Assembly (NCBI GenBank): GCA_023703615.1
Contig: CP097971.1
Location: 1 to 64,000 of the forward strand
Reading direction: 5' to 3'
Length of the DNA stretch: 64,000 bases
DNA from: SAR86 cluster bacterium
Lineage (GTDB): Bacteria > Pseudomonadota > Gammaproteobacteria > Magnimaribacterales > D2472
Position 1 is the stretch's first letter, and every line of letters starts with the position of its first letter. Positions 31,675 through 40,085 of the stretch are shown here, piece by piece. The position numbers and the translations under genes are program-made. Under the pieces are notes generated by a model that saw only the letters and a list, made by a program, of their open reading frames with translations, did no database searches and was not told the origin of the DNA.

Positions 31675-32583
31675 TTATTTTTTAATACTGTCTATGAATT
31701 CTTGAGCTATCTTTCTTTCAATACCAGTAGAAAAAAAATGACCACCAGAATATTTTTTAACTATTGGATTACTGTAGTTTTTAATAGCTTCTTCAATTAG
31801 TTTCGAATCTATTTCCATATCGTCTTCTGCATAGGCAAAATAGCTAGGGATAAAATTACTCCCAATAATATTATGATCGTAGAGCCTATTCCCCATAGCA
31901 TTACCTAAAAAGAACTCTTTAAAAAAATTCTCTGTTCCTTTAACATCAAATTGTCCAATGTAATGATCTAATAACTTTTTATCCATTAAATCCTCATATT
32001 CATCTATTCTTTCTAAAACACCAGGAACTAAAAATCCTCTAACTAATAAGTCACCATATAAAGGAATTTTTACTATTGATAACAAAGGGACATTTGCAGA
32101 ATTAATAAGTGGAACTTGGTAACCAATAAAGCTAATGTTTTTTAGGTTATTTGAGGCATATTTGGCTACAACTGCAGCACCAAAAGAGACCCCATACAAT
32201 ATTACATCTTCAACCTCACAATGCTCAATCAGCTCTCTAAGTTGTTGTTCCATAAGTTCAATGCTTACATTGTTTCGAACTCTATCTGAATAGCCTCTTC
32301 CATATTGATCATAGGTTATGACTCTATAGTTATTATTAAGAAAGACATTTACATATTCTTCATATGCAAGTGATCCAAAAGTAGCACCATGAACTAAAAC
32401 AATAACTTTGTTATTTTTATCTCCAATATCTTTGTACGAAGTAATGCCCGCACTTAATTTAACCTCTTGATAACCAGAATTTAATCTAAATTCATCAATA
32501 TCAATATTTTCCCTATCAAGAGCGAAATATAAAAAAGCTGGAATAACAATAAATATTAAAAAAAGATAGAGAATTTTTTTCAT
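31675..32583 (-). CDS. alpha/beta hydrolase, membrane-anchored, unknown substrate
   Basis: One N-terminal hydrophobic segment (about 3-18) suggests a signal anchor. The hydrolase fold is shown by the oxyanion VHGATFGS near residue 64, YDQYGRGYSDR near 95, the nucleophile elbow GVSFGAA near 130, and GGHFFSTG with the likely catalytic His near residue 284. An acidic residue near EDDMEID could complete the triad. It lies 54 bases after the COQ4-like gene on the same strand and may be co-transcribed with engB. The substrate cannot be inferred. Confidence 0.75.
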   Translation of the reverse strand: MKKILYLFLIFIVIPAFLYFALDRENIDIDEFRLNSGYQEVKLSAGITSYKDIGDKNNKVIVLVHGATFGSLAYEEYVNVFLNNNYRVITYDQYGRGYSDRVRNNVSIELMEQQLRELIEHCEVEDVILYGVSFGAAVVAKYASNNLKNISFIGYQVPLINSANVPLLSIVKIPLYGDLLVRGFLVPGVLERIDEYEDLMDKKLLDHYIGQFDVKGTENFFKEFFLGNAMGNRLYDHNIIGSNFIPSYFAYAEDDMEIDSKLIEEAIKNYSNPIVKKYSGGHFFSTGIERKIAQEFIDSIKK

Positions 32584-32637
32584 AAATATATTTCTTCAAA
32601 TGACTTACTAATCATATTCAAAACATCTACCTTCATC

Positions 32638-33135
32638 TTATCTTTCTATATGCGTATAATTTAATTCTTCAGGAAGAAGAATTTTAATGCCATGCTCACT
32701 TCTTAAATCTGATATTTTTGCACCTAGATATTCCTCAGGCATTTTAAAGGGCCATTTCTTTTTCATCTTAAAAGCCCTAAACATAGTTTTTCTTTTGATT
32801 CCTCCAAGTTTCCAATATATTTTTAGAAAACCAAAAATACCAAACTCTTTAAAGAGATCTTTAAAAAGTTGCTTTATTTGAGGAAGACTTCGATAACCCC
32901 ATATGTATTTCAATTTCCATTTACTACCCCAAATAACCCAAGTATCTAAAATAGCCTCTTGTTCAATAGAGGTATCAAGTCCAAAAATTACATGCGTACA
33001 GTCATGATCTCTTAACAAAGTTCCAGACTCTTCGTCATCTTCAAATATTTTGGTAGTGTTAGGAAAAGCTTTGTAATAACACTCCAAACCTTCTTGGAGG
33101 GTTAAATCACAATTCTGATTTTGATATTCCAACAT
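32638..33135 (-). CDS. COQ4-like ubiquinone biosynthesis protein
   Basis: The 165-residue product carries HDCTH at residues 44-48 and a Glu at residue 60, which is exactly the HDXXHX11E metal-binding motif of COQ4. The rest fits COQ4-type helical proteins of small size (Trp-rich middle, KKKWPF segment). COQ4 is needed for ubiquinone synthesis in eukaryotes, where a role at ring C1 has been proposed. It is not part of the E. coli ubiquinone pathway. It starts three bases after engB, so it is probably co-transcribed. The family call rests on the motif and length; function is inference. Confidence 0.62.
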   Translation of the reverse strand: MLEYQNQNCDLTLQEGLECYYKAFPNTTKIFEDDEESGTLLRDHDCTHVIFGLDTSIEQEAILDTWVIWGSKWKLKYIWGYRSLPQIKQLFKDLFKEFGIFGFLKIYWKLGGIKRKTMFRAFKMKKKWPFKMPEEYLGAKISDLRSEHGIKILLPEELNYTHIER

Positions 33136-33138
33136 TAA

Positions 33139-33717
33139 TTAAGTATAACTTAGTATTTGTTTTGAGAGTTTTTCAAAGCCTATCTTATCTTTTGATGATA
33201 TAGCGACAGGCTTTGATTCAGGGATCTTTTCTTTTATAAATGATACTGCTTTAGCAATATTGTTATTTGATAATTTATCACTTTTAGCAAGAGCTGGAAT
33301 GAAAGGAACATTATAGTTCCTGCACAAATGAATCATCTCCCAGTCGCTTTCTTTGAGTGGATGACGAATATCCATAAATATCACCACAGCACCTAATGCT
33401 TTTCGTTTTTGAAAATATTCTCCAATTAACGGACTCCAATCTTTCTTTTTTGCTTTACTAGACTTTGCATACCCGTATCCAGGCAAATCAAGCAACATAA
33501 GATCATCATTAACTTTAAAAAAATTTATTTCTGTTGTTCTTCCAGGTGTTTTGCTTATTCTTGCTAATTTTGAGTTATCAGTTAATACATTTAACGCACT
33601 TGATTTACCTGCATTTGATCTACCAGCAAGCAATATTTCAAATCCTTGGTCATCCGGAAGATCTTTATATTTTGTAACACCAAAAACAAATTCTGTATTT
33701 TTAAAAAGGTTTTTCAT
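33139..33717 (-). CDS. engB: ribosome biogenesis GTP-binding protein EngB/YihA
   Basis: EngB is an essential GTPase linked to large-subunit assembly and to cell division. G1 reads GRSNAGKSS near residue 32, the G2 region has TPGRTTEINFF, G3 DLPGYGYA near 77, and G4 is AKSDKLS, in which the usual Thr-Lys-Xaa-Asp has Ala first. The 192 residues match the family. It diverges from the cytochrome c4 gene across 65 bases and is near polA as in Pseudomonas and E. coli. Confidence 0.95.
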   Translation of the reverse strand: MKNLFKNTEFVFGVTKYKDLPDDQGFEILLAGRSNAGKSSALNVLTDNSKLARISKTPGRTTEINFFKVNDDLMLLDLPGYGYAKSSKAKKKDWSPLIGEYFQKRKALGAVVIFMDIRHPLKESDWEMIHLCRNYNVPFIPALAKSDKLSNNNIAKAVSFIKEKIPESKPVAISSKDKIGFEKLSKQILSYT

Positions 33718-33782
33718 TTTATTGTTTATATCATATCAAGCTACGTTTATAATACATTCACCTGTAGTAACACTTTTTTGAC

Positions 33783-34442
33783 ATGAGAATATCGCAAGTA
33801 TTAATTATATCCTTTTGTATATCTTTTTATGCAATGTCGGCTGACAATTCTTTGAAAGAAATGCCAACCGATCTCAAATCAGGAGACCCTGATAACGGAT
33901 CACAGCTTGTCCAAACATGTGCTGCATGTCACGGTCAAGATGGAAATAGCATTAATACAGAGTGGCCAAACTTAGCCGGACAAAATCAAAAATATTTGTA
34001 TGAACAACTACTTTATTTCAAGTCAGGAGATAGAAATAACGTTCTCATGATGAGTGTTACGCCATATTTGAATAGCATCTCAGATGAAGAAATATTAGAC
34101 ATTGCAGCATATTATGCTTCACAAAAATCAAACATAGGTCAAGCTAAAGACGATCCAGATTTATTGAAATTAGGACAAGCTCTATATAGAAATGGAAATT
34201 TAGAAAAAGGCATTCCTGCATGCACTTCATGTCATTCAGTATATGGAGATGGTAATAGTCAAGCTGGCTTCCCAGCCATTGCTGGACAACAAGTTGGCTA
34301 CTTAATATCTACTTTAAAAGCATATAGATCCGAGGAAAGAAACGCAGGCGAACAAGCTTTGGTAATGCAATCTATTGCTAAAAATTTAAACGATCAAGAA
34401 ATTGATGCTCTTTCAAACTATATGCATGGACTTTATGAATAA
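33783..34442 (+). CDS. cytochrome c4 (diheme c-type cytochrome)
   Basis: This periplasmic electron carrier has a signal peptide (about 1-20, ending SADN) and two class I cytochrome domains, each with one heme motif: CAACH near residue 48 and CTSCH near 150. Met ligands follow in MSVTPYL and QALVMQS. The 219 residues match cytochrome c4. It can deliver electrons to the aa3 oxidase. A TATAAT at 33748-33753 in the divergent gap may be its -10 element. It overlaps dsbA by eight bases, the same pairing as in Pseudomonas. Confidence 0.93.
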   Translation: MRISQVLIISFCISFYAMSADNSLKEMPTDLKSGDPDNGSQLVQTCAACHGQDGNSINTEWPNLAGQNQKYLYEQLLYFKSGDRNNVLMMSVTPYLNSISDEEILDIAAYYASQKSNIGQAKDDPDLLKLGQALYRNGNLEKGIPACTSCHSVYGDGNSQAGFPAIAGQQVGYLISTLKAYRSEERNAGEQALVMQSIAKNLNDQEIDALSNYMHGLYE

Positions 34443-35055
34443 TTTTTTTCAAAAACATCTTTTTACTTTTCTAATAATATTCTCTATTAATATTATGTCA
34501 GACTATAAACTAGGAGTTGATTATAGACTTGTTGATAATCCTCTGCCTGTAAAACAGGATGGAATTGTTGAAGTGACTGAAGCATTTTGGTATGGCTGTG
34601 GCCATTGTTATTCTCTTGAGCCTGCTATCAATCAATGGAAATCAAATCTTGGTGACGATGTAAAATTTACTAAAATGCCAATTACATGGGGAGCAGTTCA
34701 TCAACTTCATGCAGGATTATTTTATACAATAGATGCATTAAATTTAGATCAAACAACACATAAAGCTGTATTTGTTAGAATTCATAAAGAAGGTGATTTT
34801 TTACAAAATCCAAAAGCTATAGAAAATTTTTTGAAAAAGTTTGGCATTGCTCCAGAAATAACAAAACAATATCTAAATTCTTTTTCTGTTAGACAGAAAG
34901 TTAACAGAGGAATTAAAGTTGCTAAGCAATTAAAAATTTCAGCTGTCCCCATGATGATTGTTGACGGTACATATATTATTGAATCTAAAAGATCTTTTGA
35001 AGAGATGTTAAATGTAGTTGAGCATGTAATTGAAATTCAAAAATCAAACTCTTAG
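34435..35055 (+). CDS. dsbA: thiol:disulfide interchange protein DsbA
   Basis: DsbA introduces disulfides into periplasmic proteins. The active site CGHC in WYGCGHCYSLEP lies near residue 55, after an N-terminal hydrophobic signal (about 6-22). The cis-proline loop reads SAVPMMIVDGTY near residue 170. The ATG at 34435 forms ATGAATAA with the cytochrome c4 stop; this start gives 206 residues, close to the mature family length plus signal. It should be recycled by DsbB (28.4 kb). Confidence 0.93.
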   Translation: MNNFFQKHLFTFLIIFSINIMSDYKLGVDYRLVDNPLPVKQDGIVEVTEAFWYGCGHCYSLEPAINQWKSNLGDDVKFTKMPITWGAVHQLHAGLFYTIDALNLDQTTHKAVFVRIHKEGDFLQNPKAIENFLKKFGIAPEITKQYLNSFSVRQKVNRGIKVAKQLKISAVPMMIVDGTYIIESKRSFEEMLNVVEHVIEIQKSNS

Positions 35056-35063
35056 GATTGGAT

Positions 35064-35480
35064 ATGAATAGAAAACTTATAAATTCAAGAATATATTTGC
35101 TAGTGTTGCCATTAATAGTACTCTTTGTTTTTAATGGAAAAAAATACGATGCTGCTGTCATAGATAGAATTAATATACCTGTAAGAGTTTGTATTCAAGG
35201 TGAAGATTGTGGAGCCCCTCTCATTTCTGCATCTGACATGTTAGTAGACTCAAAGGGTACTAAGTTATACGCAGGGTGCATCGCATGTCATGGAACTGGT
35301 GGAGAAGGTGGAATAGGTCCATCATTTACTGGAAGAAGCGTTGATTATATTTCTGCAGCATTAATACAATATAAAAATAAAGAAGAAAGAGGCCCGCAGA
35401 GTGTTTTAATGTATGCTCAAGCAGCAGCTTTATCAGATAGTGATATACAAGAATTATCTGAATACATAATTACTCTATAA
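35064..35480 (+). CDS. small class I c-type cytochrome
   Basis: A hydrophobic N-terminal segment (about 9-25) serves as signal peptide or anchor. A single heme site CIACH follows near residue 75 in the form GCIACHGTGGEGGIGPSF, typical of cytochrome c5/c553-like proteins. The axial Met is probably in SVLMYAQ. Two extra cysteines (VCIQGEDCG) precede the heme and could form a disulfide. The ATG at 35064 has AGGA six bases upstream and is preferred to a TTG two codons earlier. It follows dsbA by eight bases and overlaps the convergent ubiK by six. Confidence 0.85.
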   Translation: MNRKLINSRIYLLVLPLIVLFVFNGKKYDAAVIDRINIPVRVCIQGEDCGAPLISASDMLVDSKGTKLYAGCIACHGTGGEGGIGPSFTGRSVDYISAALIQYKNKEERGPQSVLMYAQAAALSDSDIQELSEYIITL

Positions 35481-35708
35481 TTTTTTTTCTAAATCAGATA
35501 TTCTCTTTTCAAGATCCTTTACTAACTTATTTAAAAAATCATATTTTTCTTTTTTTATATACCCGCCTTTCTCAATAATTTTATCTATTTCTGGACCTAA
35601 TTGATTTTCAATTCTTTTTAATAAATCATTTGGAAAAATTTTTACAAATCGAGAAGTTTCTTTTTCAATAATCTTTAAGATTATTTTTGTAAGATCATTA
35701 TTTTTCAT
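35475..35708 (-). CDS. ubiK: ubiquinone biosynthesis accessory factor UbiK (YqiC/BMFP)
   Basis: This is a 77-residue helical protein with an amphipathic N-terminal part and a C-terminal coiled coil of regular heptads (FLNKLVKDLEKRISDLEKKL). That is the arrangement of the UbiK/YqiC (BMFP) family, which supports ubiquinone synthesis together with UbiJ. UbiJ is encoded at 50.5 kb, which strengthens the call. It overlaps yigB by eleven bases and is the last gene of the lptM-to-ubiK run. Confidence 0.72.
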   Translation of the reverse strand: MKNNDLTKIILKIIEKETSRFVKIFPNDLLKRIENQLGPEIDKIIEKGGYIKKEKYDFLNKLVKDLEKRISDLEKKL

Positions 35709-36408
35709 TTAAATCCTTAATTAATTTATAGCAATCATTCCAGTTTTTAAATTCATTAGGCTTCTTAAAATTTTGTTTCCATGTATCATTTTTTTTGTTG
35801 AACCATAAATGCTTAATGCCCAGCTCATACGCACCCAACATGTCATTTTTTTGATGATCTCCAATGTGAAGTACCTCCTCTTTTTTAACTCCAGCGTTCA
35901 ATTCAAATATTCTAAGAAAATGTCCGCTATCTGGTTTATTGCTTTTCACATCGAAAGAACTAACATGGAACTTAAAAAAATTGTCTATGTTTAACTTTTT
36001 AATATTAGCATTACCATTTGTTAAAACTCCCAAAATATATTCTTTATTAAGTTTCTCAAGACACTCTAATACTCCATCATAAAAACTTATATCATGTCTT
36101 TTATCGATAAAAAAATCGTACGCCTTTGTAACTATTTCTTCACATTCATGTTTTTTATCCAAAATGGGACTTAATTTATATCTATATATTTCTTTTCTAA
36201 GAGAACTAATATCCCATTCAAGATTTGGATTTTTGAAAATTAACTCTTTTCTATAGCTTAAAAAATCTTCGAGATCACCCCATTCAATCTTTTTATTAAT
36301 TTTTTTTTCAATCCAATTCCTTGTTTCGTATTCTGCTTTAAAAATTACTGATTCTATATCCCAAAAAGTGTCGTCAAGATCAAATGTTATTATTTTAATT
36401 TTGTTCAT
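35698..36408 (-). CDS. yigB: HAD-family hydrolase, YigB-like
   Basis: This haloacid dehalogenase-type phosphatase has motif I FDLDDTFWD near residue 9 (nucleophile Asp), motif II TNGN near residue 130, and motif IV HIGDHQKNDMLGA near residue 180. The 236 residues match YigB, an FMN phosphatase in E. coli. Position directly after xerC, with an ATGA overlap, is the same as in E. coli and Pseudomonas and supports the name. Substrate specificity is not visible in the sequence. Confidence 0.85.
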   Translation of the reverse strand: MNKIKIITFDLDDTFWDIESVIFKAEYETRNWIEKKINKKIEWGDLEDFLSYRKELIFKNPNLEWDISSLRKEIYRYKLSPILDKKHECEEIVTKAYDFFIDKRHDISFYDGVLECLEKLNKEYILGVLTNGNANIKKLNIDNFFKFHVSSFDVKSNKPDSGHFLRIFELNAGVKKEEVLHIGDHQKNDMLGAYELGIKHLWFNKKNDTWKQNFKKPNEFKNWNDCYKLIKDLNEK

Positions 36409-37301
36409 TTTTTAGCTCTTGGATGAGATTTATCATATATTTTAACTAAATGCTGATAATCTAACTTAGTATATATTTGAGTTGTTGATAAAGAGCTATG
36501 CCCAAGAAGTTCCTGAATAGTTCTAAGATCTCCACTAGATTCAAGCATATGCGTTGCAAAACTGTGTCTAAGCATATGCGGATTTACAGGTGGTAAACCT
36601 TGTTTTGTTGCTAATCTTTTTAATCTTAATTGAATACTTCTAACACTTAATCTCGAACCTTTTTTATTTATAAATAAAGCATTATCATCATTAGAATATT
36701 TGTCTCTTTCATCTACCCAATTATTAATAGCATTTATGGCATATCTTCCAATAGGCACAAGTCTTGTCTTCGATCCTTTTCCAAAAACACGCAAAAAAGC
36801 TTTATTTTCTTCAAAATGATCTATATTAATATTAATTGTTTCAGATACCCTTAATCCAGAAGAGTACATCAATTCAACTATCGCCAAATCTCTTATTTCT
36901 AAAGAATCTTTTGGTTTAAAATTAAGAAGTTGCTCTATATCTTCAGGCGAAAGGACTTCAGGCAAGTAACTTGGTGTTTTTGGAGATTCAATCAGTTCAA
37001 ATGGAGAGCTAGAGATGACACCATTTTTTTTTAAAAATCTAAAAAAGCCTTTAGCAGAAGAAATATGCCTTTGAATAGTTCTAGGATTATTATTATTTGA
37101 AAACAAACTGCCAATCCAACCCATACAGGTATCATCATTAATAACTTTGTAGCTCTTTACTCCAATATCTTCAAGATAACTTGATAGCTTTTTTAAATCT
37201 CTTTTATATGAATTAGAAGTATTAGAGGATAGATTTTTTATTTCAGCAATATATTTTATATAGTTATCAATATCGTTTCGAACAAAGTATTTAATTAGCA
37301 T
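36405..37301 (-). CDS. xerC: tyrosine recombinase XerC
   Basis: XerC, with XerD, resolves chromosome dimers at dif. The catalytic set is intact: Arg in SSGLRVSE, His-X-X-Arg in HMLRHSFATHML, and the Tyr nucleophile in LGHSSLSTTQIYTKLDY. An N-terminal SAM-like DNA-binding domain covers about 1-100. The 298 residues equal the family. It sits in the conserved dapF-DUF484-xerC-yigB order, so it is the housekeeping recombinase and not a mobile-element integrase. Confidence 0.95.
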   Translation of the reverse strand: MLIKYFVRNDIDNYIKYIAEIKNLSSNTSNSYKRDLKKLSSYLEDIGVKSYKVINDDTCMGWIGSLFSNNNNPRTIQRHISSAKGFFRFLKKNGVISSSPFELIESPKTPSYLPEVLSPEDIEQLLNFKPKDSLEIRDLAIVELMYSSGLRVSETININIDHFEENKAFLRVFGKGSKTRLVPIGRYAINAINNWVDERDKYSNDDNALFINKKGSRLSVRSIQLRLKRLATKQGLPPVNPHMLRHSFATHMLESSGDLRTIQELLGHSSLSTTQIYTKLDYQHLVKIYDKSHPRAKK

Positions 37302-37305
37302 TTAT

Positions 37306-37929
37306 CTAAAATGAGTCAAATCTCTTTTCTAATATATCCCTAACATATTTTATAAATGTAGTATCTTCATCACCAAGATATCTCTGGCGATCATAGCTTC
37401 CAAGTTTGAGAAGGCCTATACCTTCTTTTGCTGCTACAACAGCAAGCACCATCGATTGTATTTTTGATGTTTTAAACAAAAATTTCATTTTTTCTTTTGA
37501 ATAAGACCCACAATATATAGCACCTTTGTGAACTGACATGCTTGTTATCTCTTCAATTTGCTCAAGATCGTTTTTAGAATAAAAATTCATAAAACACTCA
37601 TCTACGTTAAAATCTTTAATGAAGCATTCTTCAACTTTTTGCATAATTTCTTCCTTAGAATTCGCCTCTAAAATCGACAATGTCAGTTTTTTTGATTTAT
37701 TAAAAAGATCTTCATTAAGATTTGCAGTTTTAACAAATGATTCAAGTAAAGCAATTAAATCTTTTTGTTCTTCTCTTAGTTTTTTTATTTGTCTTTCAAG
37801 CAAGGATGATGCTGAACTTGATGAATGTTTAAATTTAAGCTCAGAAACCAGGGCCTCTTTCTTTTCAAAAAAGTCCAAATTATCTAACAGATAAAGCTCG
37901 ACTTCTTTTTCATTAATTTCTTTAGTCAT
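37306..37929 (-). CDS. DUF484 family protein
   Basis: This 207-residue protein has a charged, coiled-coil-prone first half (about 25-70) and a GAF-like second half. That matches DUF484 (YigA in E. coli), a family of unknown function always found between dapF and xerC. It overlaps dapF by eight bases (ATGACTAA) and precedes xerC by four bases. Nothing catalytic is visible. Confidence 0.85.
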   Translation of the reverse strand: MTKEINEKEVELYLLDNLDFFEKKEALVSELKFKHSSSSASSLLERQIKKLREEQKDLIALLESFVKTANLNEDLFNKSKKLTLSILEANSKEEIMQKVEECFIKDFNVDECFMNFYSKNDLEQIEEITSMSVHKGAIYCGSYSKEKMKFLFKTSKIQSMVLAVVAAKEGIGLLKLGSYDRQRYLGDEDTTFIKYVRDILEKRFDSF

Positions 37930-38704
37930 TAATTATTCCAGAGCAAACGTTTTTCGCAGGTCCTATCATAATCATTTGCCCATTAACTTTCTTAAATTTT
38001 AGTTTACCGCCTTTTGAGCTTATAGTTACATAGTTATTTTTATTTTTAAGAGCTAGCATAGCAACTGATGCTGACGCAGAACCGCATGATAAAGTCTCAC
38101 CAACACCATTTTCATAGGTTCTAATTTCAAAATTATTACTGTCTAATTTGTTATATATCGATAAGTTGACGTTATGTGGTTTAATTAAAGTTTCTAATGA
38201 GAAATATAAATTTTCAAGATCAAATTTCTGAATTGATTCCTTTTTAATACAAAGATGAAGGTTGCCTGCATTAACAAAAGTGAAACTATCTTTACATATT
38301 TTTTTTATTGCTTTTTTTATATCTAATTTTTTAAGTTCTAAAGGTTCATCAAATAATACCTTAATGTTCTTGTTATGACTTTCACATCGAAGGACACCTT
38401 TTTTGGTATTAAGATTAAGAACTGTTTTTGGATGAAACTTTTCCTCCCAAACATAACGAGCAGCACATCTTATTCCATTAAGACACATGTCTGCTTGACC
38501 ACCATCTGCATTATAAAATGCTATATCAAATGAATGATTTTCATTTTTTGGAGGTGATATTAAAATAAGTTGATCGAAACCTATTCCAAGTTTCCTTTCG
38601 CCATATTTTTTTATAAATGATTTTTTTGGTTGGAAACCTGTTTCCAAAGAATTAATCATTAAAAAATCATTGCCGTTTCCATGCATTTTTTGGTACTTAA
38701 TCAT
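37922..38704 (-). CDS. dapF: diaminopimelate epimerase
   Basis: DapF interconverts LL- and meso-diaminopimelate for lysine and peptidoglycan. The two catalytic cysteines are in CLNGIRCAARY (near residue 73) and GETLSCGSASAS (near 214). The N terminus MIKYQKMHGNGNDFLM fixes the start at 38704, which overlaps the lysA stop by eight bases; the longer frame has a TTG seven codons upstream. The 260 residues are slightly under the usual 274. Its product feeds LysA next door. Confidence 0.94.
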   Translation of the reverse strand: MIKYQKMHGNGNDFLMINSLETGFQPKKSFIKKYGERKLGIGFDQLILISPPKNENHSFDIAFYNADGGQADMCLNGIRCAARYVWEEKFHPKTVLNLNTKKGVLRCESHNKNIKVLFDEPLELKKLDIKKAIKKICKDSFTFVNAGNLHLCIKKESIQKFDLENLYFSLETLIKPHNVNLSIYNKLDSNNFEIRTYENGVGETLSCGSASASVAMLALKNKNNYVTISSKGGKLKFKKVNGQMIMIGPAKNVCSGIIND

Positions 38705-39935
38705 TTGGAATTGTCTCCATTCCAATTAGATCTTGAATATTTTCTCTTCTTCGAATCAAATTAAAAGTTTTACCATCCACAAGCACTTCAGCAGATCTTA
38801 ATCTAGAATTGTAATTTGACGACATTACAAATCCATATGCTCCTGCAGTTTTTATACATAAAAGATCATCTTCAGCGATATCAAGTAAAATATCTTTTCC
38901 TAAAAAATCTGAGGACTCACATATTGGACCAACTACATTATACTTTTTCATAGCATTGGTTTTATTTTTAAGGTTCCAGATATCATGTTTAGCACCATAA
39001 AGAGCAGGTCTTATTAAATCATTCATAGCGGCATCAACTATCGCAAAGTTATCTTTGATATATTCAACTTTGGTTAATAAGACACCTGCATTGGCTGATA
39101 TACTTCTGCCAGGCTCCAATATTAACTTTTCATTTCTATTAACGAAAACCTCTTCTAGCATTGATATTAGTTCTTTAGGGTGAGGCGGCGATTCATCTAA
39201 ATAAGGAACACCAAGACCGCCACCCATGTCAAAAAACTGGAGATCAATTCCAAGCTTATTTATTTTAGTAGCAAGATCTATAGTTTTTTTTGAAGCTATT
39301 TCATAGCTTTTTAGATTTAAAATTTGTGAGCCGATATGACAAGCTAATCCAACCATTTCAAGGTTTTTTGAATCTCTTATGTATTTTGCTAATTCAATAG
39401 TTTCATCTAAATTATTAATCCCAAACTTATCACCTTTTCTTCCAGTTGTAATATAGTCATGACCTCCTGAGTCTATATCTGGATTGAATCTTATTGAAAC
39501 TGGTGCAATTTTCTTTAAATTACTAGCTACGGTCTCTATTTTTTTTAATTCAGCTTTTGATTCAATATTAAAAGATAAAATCTCATTTAAGATTCCATCT
39601 TCTATTTCATTTTTTGATTTTCCTACTCCAGAAAAGATTATTGATTTAGGATCTGCGCCAACTGAAATAGCTCTATGAAGCTCGCCGCCAGAAACAATAT
39701 CAAACCCGCATCCTTTATTCTTAAGAATATTTAAAATGGCAATATTGCTTAAAGATTTTACTGAAAAACATATTTGATAATCTTTGCTTGTAAATGAATC
39801 CATATAGGCATCTATATGAAGATTTAACGTTTTTGAAGAATAAACATAAGTAGGTGTTCCAAAATTTTCTGCAATTTCAATAAGATTTACTTCTTCACAA
39901 AAAAGCTCATCCTTTTTGTATTCAAAAAAATCCAT
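38697..39935 (-). CDS. lysA: diaminopimelate decarboxylase
   Basis: LysA is the PLP enzyme that makes lysine from meso-diaminopimelate. The PLP lysine lies in FSVKSLSN near residue 60, the HIGSQ segment near 200, the glycine-rich phosphate loop MGGGLGVPY, and the substrate-binding EPGRSISANAG. The C-terminal CESSDFLG carries the active-site Cys. The 412 residues match the family. It starts directly after the lptM stop with no spacer, and ends in an overlap with dapF, so lptM-lysA-dapF-DUF484-xerC-yigB-ubiK is probably one transcript. Confidence 0.95.
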   Translation of the reverse strand: MDFFEYKKDELFCEEVNLIEIAENFGTPTYVYSSKTLNLHIDAYMDSFTSKDYQICFSVKSLSNIAILNILKNKGCGFDIVSGGELHRAISVGADPKSIIFSGVGKSKNEIEDGILNEILSFNIESKAELKKIETVASNLKKIAPVSIRFNPDIDSGGHDYITTGRKGDKFGINNLDETIELAKYIRDSKNLEMVGLACHIGSQILNLKSYEIASKKTIDLATKINKLGIDLQFFDMGGGLGVPYLDESPPHPKELISMLEEVFVNRNEKLILEPGRSISANAGVLLTKVEYIKDNFAIVDAAMNDLIRPALYGAKHDIWNLKNKTNAMKKYNVVGPICESSDFLGKDILLDIAEDDLLCIKTAGAYGFVMSSNYNSRLRSAEVLVDGKTFNLIRRRENIQDLIGMETIPND

Positions 39936-40040
39936 TTAAATTATCCTTGTATTGTCTTCCGATACGACAGGACCTTTAACACCGCATGATACTAATGACA
40001 TTAGTATTAAGATAGAAATTATAACGTTACATGTTTTCAT
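39936..40040 (-). CDS. lptM: LptM-type small lipoprotein (34 residues)
   Basis: A 34-residue frame directly upstream of lysA encodes a signal peptide with lipobox LVSC (Cys19) followed by GVKGP. The CG(L/V)KGP sequence after the acylated Cys is the hallmark of LptM (YifL/LppL), a small outer-membrane lipoprotein that assists the LPS-exporting LptDE complex. Its position before lysA-dapF is the same as in Pseudomonas. The first cysteine, at residue 4, is inside the signal. The stop abuts the lysA ATG. At 34 residues it is shorter than E. coli LptM (67). Confidence 0.85.
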   Translation of the reverse strand: MKTCNVIISILILMSLVSCGVKGPVVSEDNTRII

Positions 40041-40041
40041 A

Positions 40042-40076
40042 GTGCGTATTATGGGCAATTATGCCCATAATTGCAC
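40042..40076 (-). terminator. strong hairpin between ahcY and lptM
   Basis: A perfect 10-bp stem (40048-40057 with 40062-40071) closes a four-base loop and is extended by GTGC/GCAC at the base. It begins nine bases after the ahcY stop and ends just before the lptM start. No T tract follows on the minus strand, so it is not a textbook intrinsic terminator. It may be a Rho-linked 3' end stabiliser for ahcY, a weak terminator or a leader structure of lptM. Confidence 0.5.
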
Positions 40077-40085
40077 AAAATTAAA

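Noticed and set aside
36405-37301. Tyrosine recombinase as a mobile-element integrase
   Set aside because: It sits in the conserved dapF-DUF484-xerC-yigB order and has XerC length; there are no flanking repeats or tRNA.
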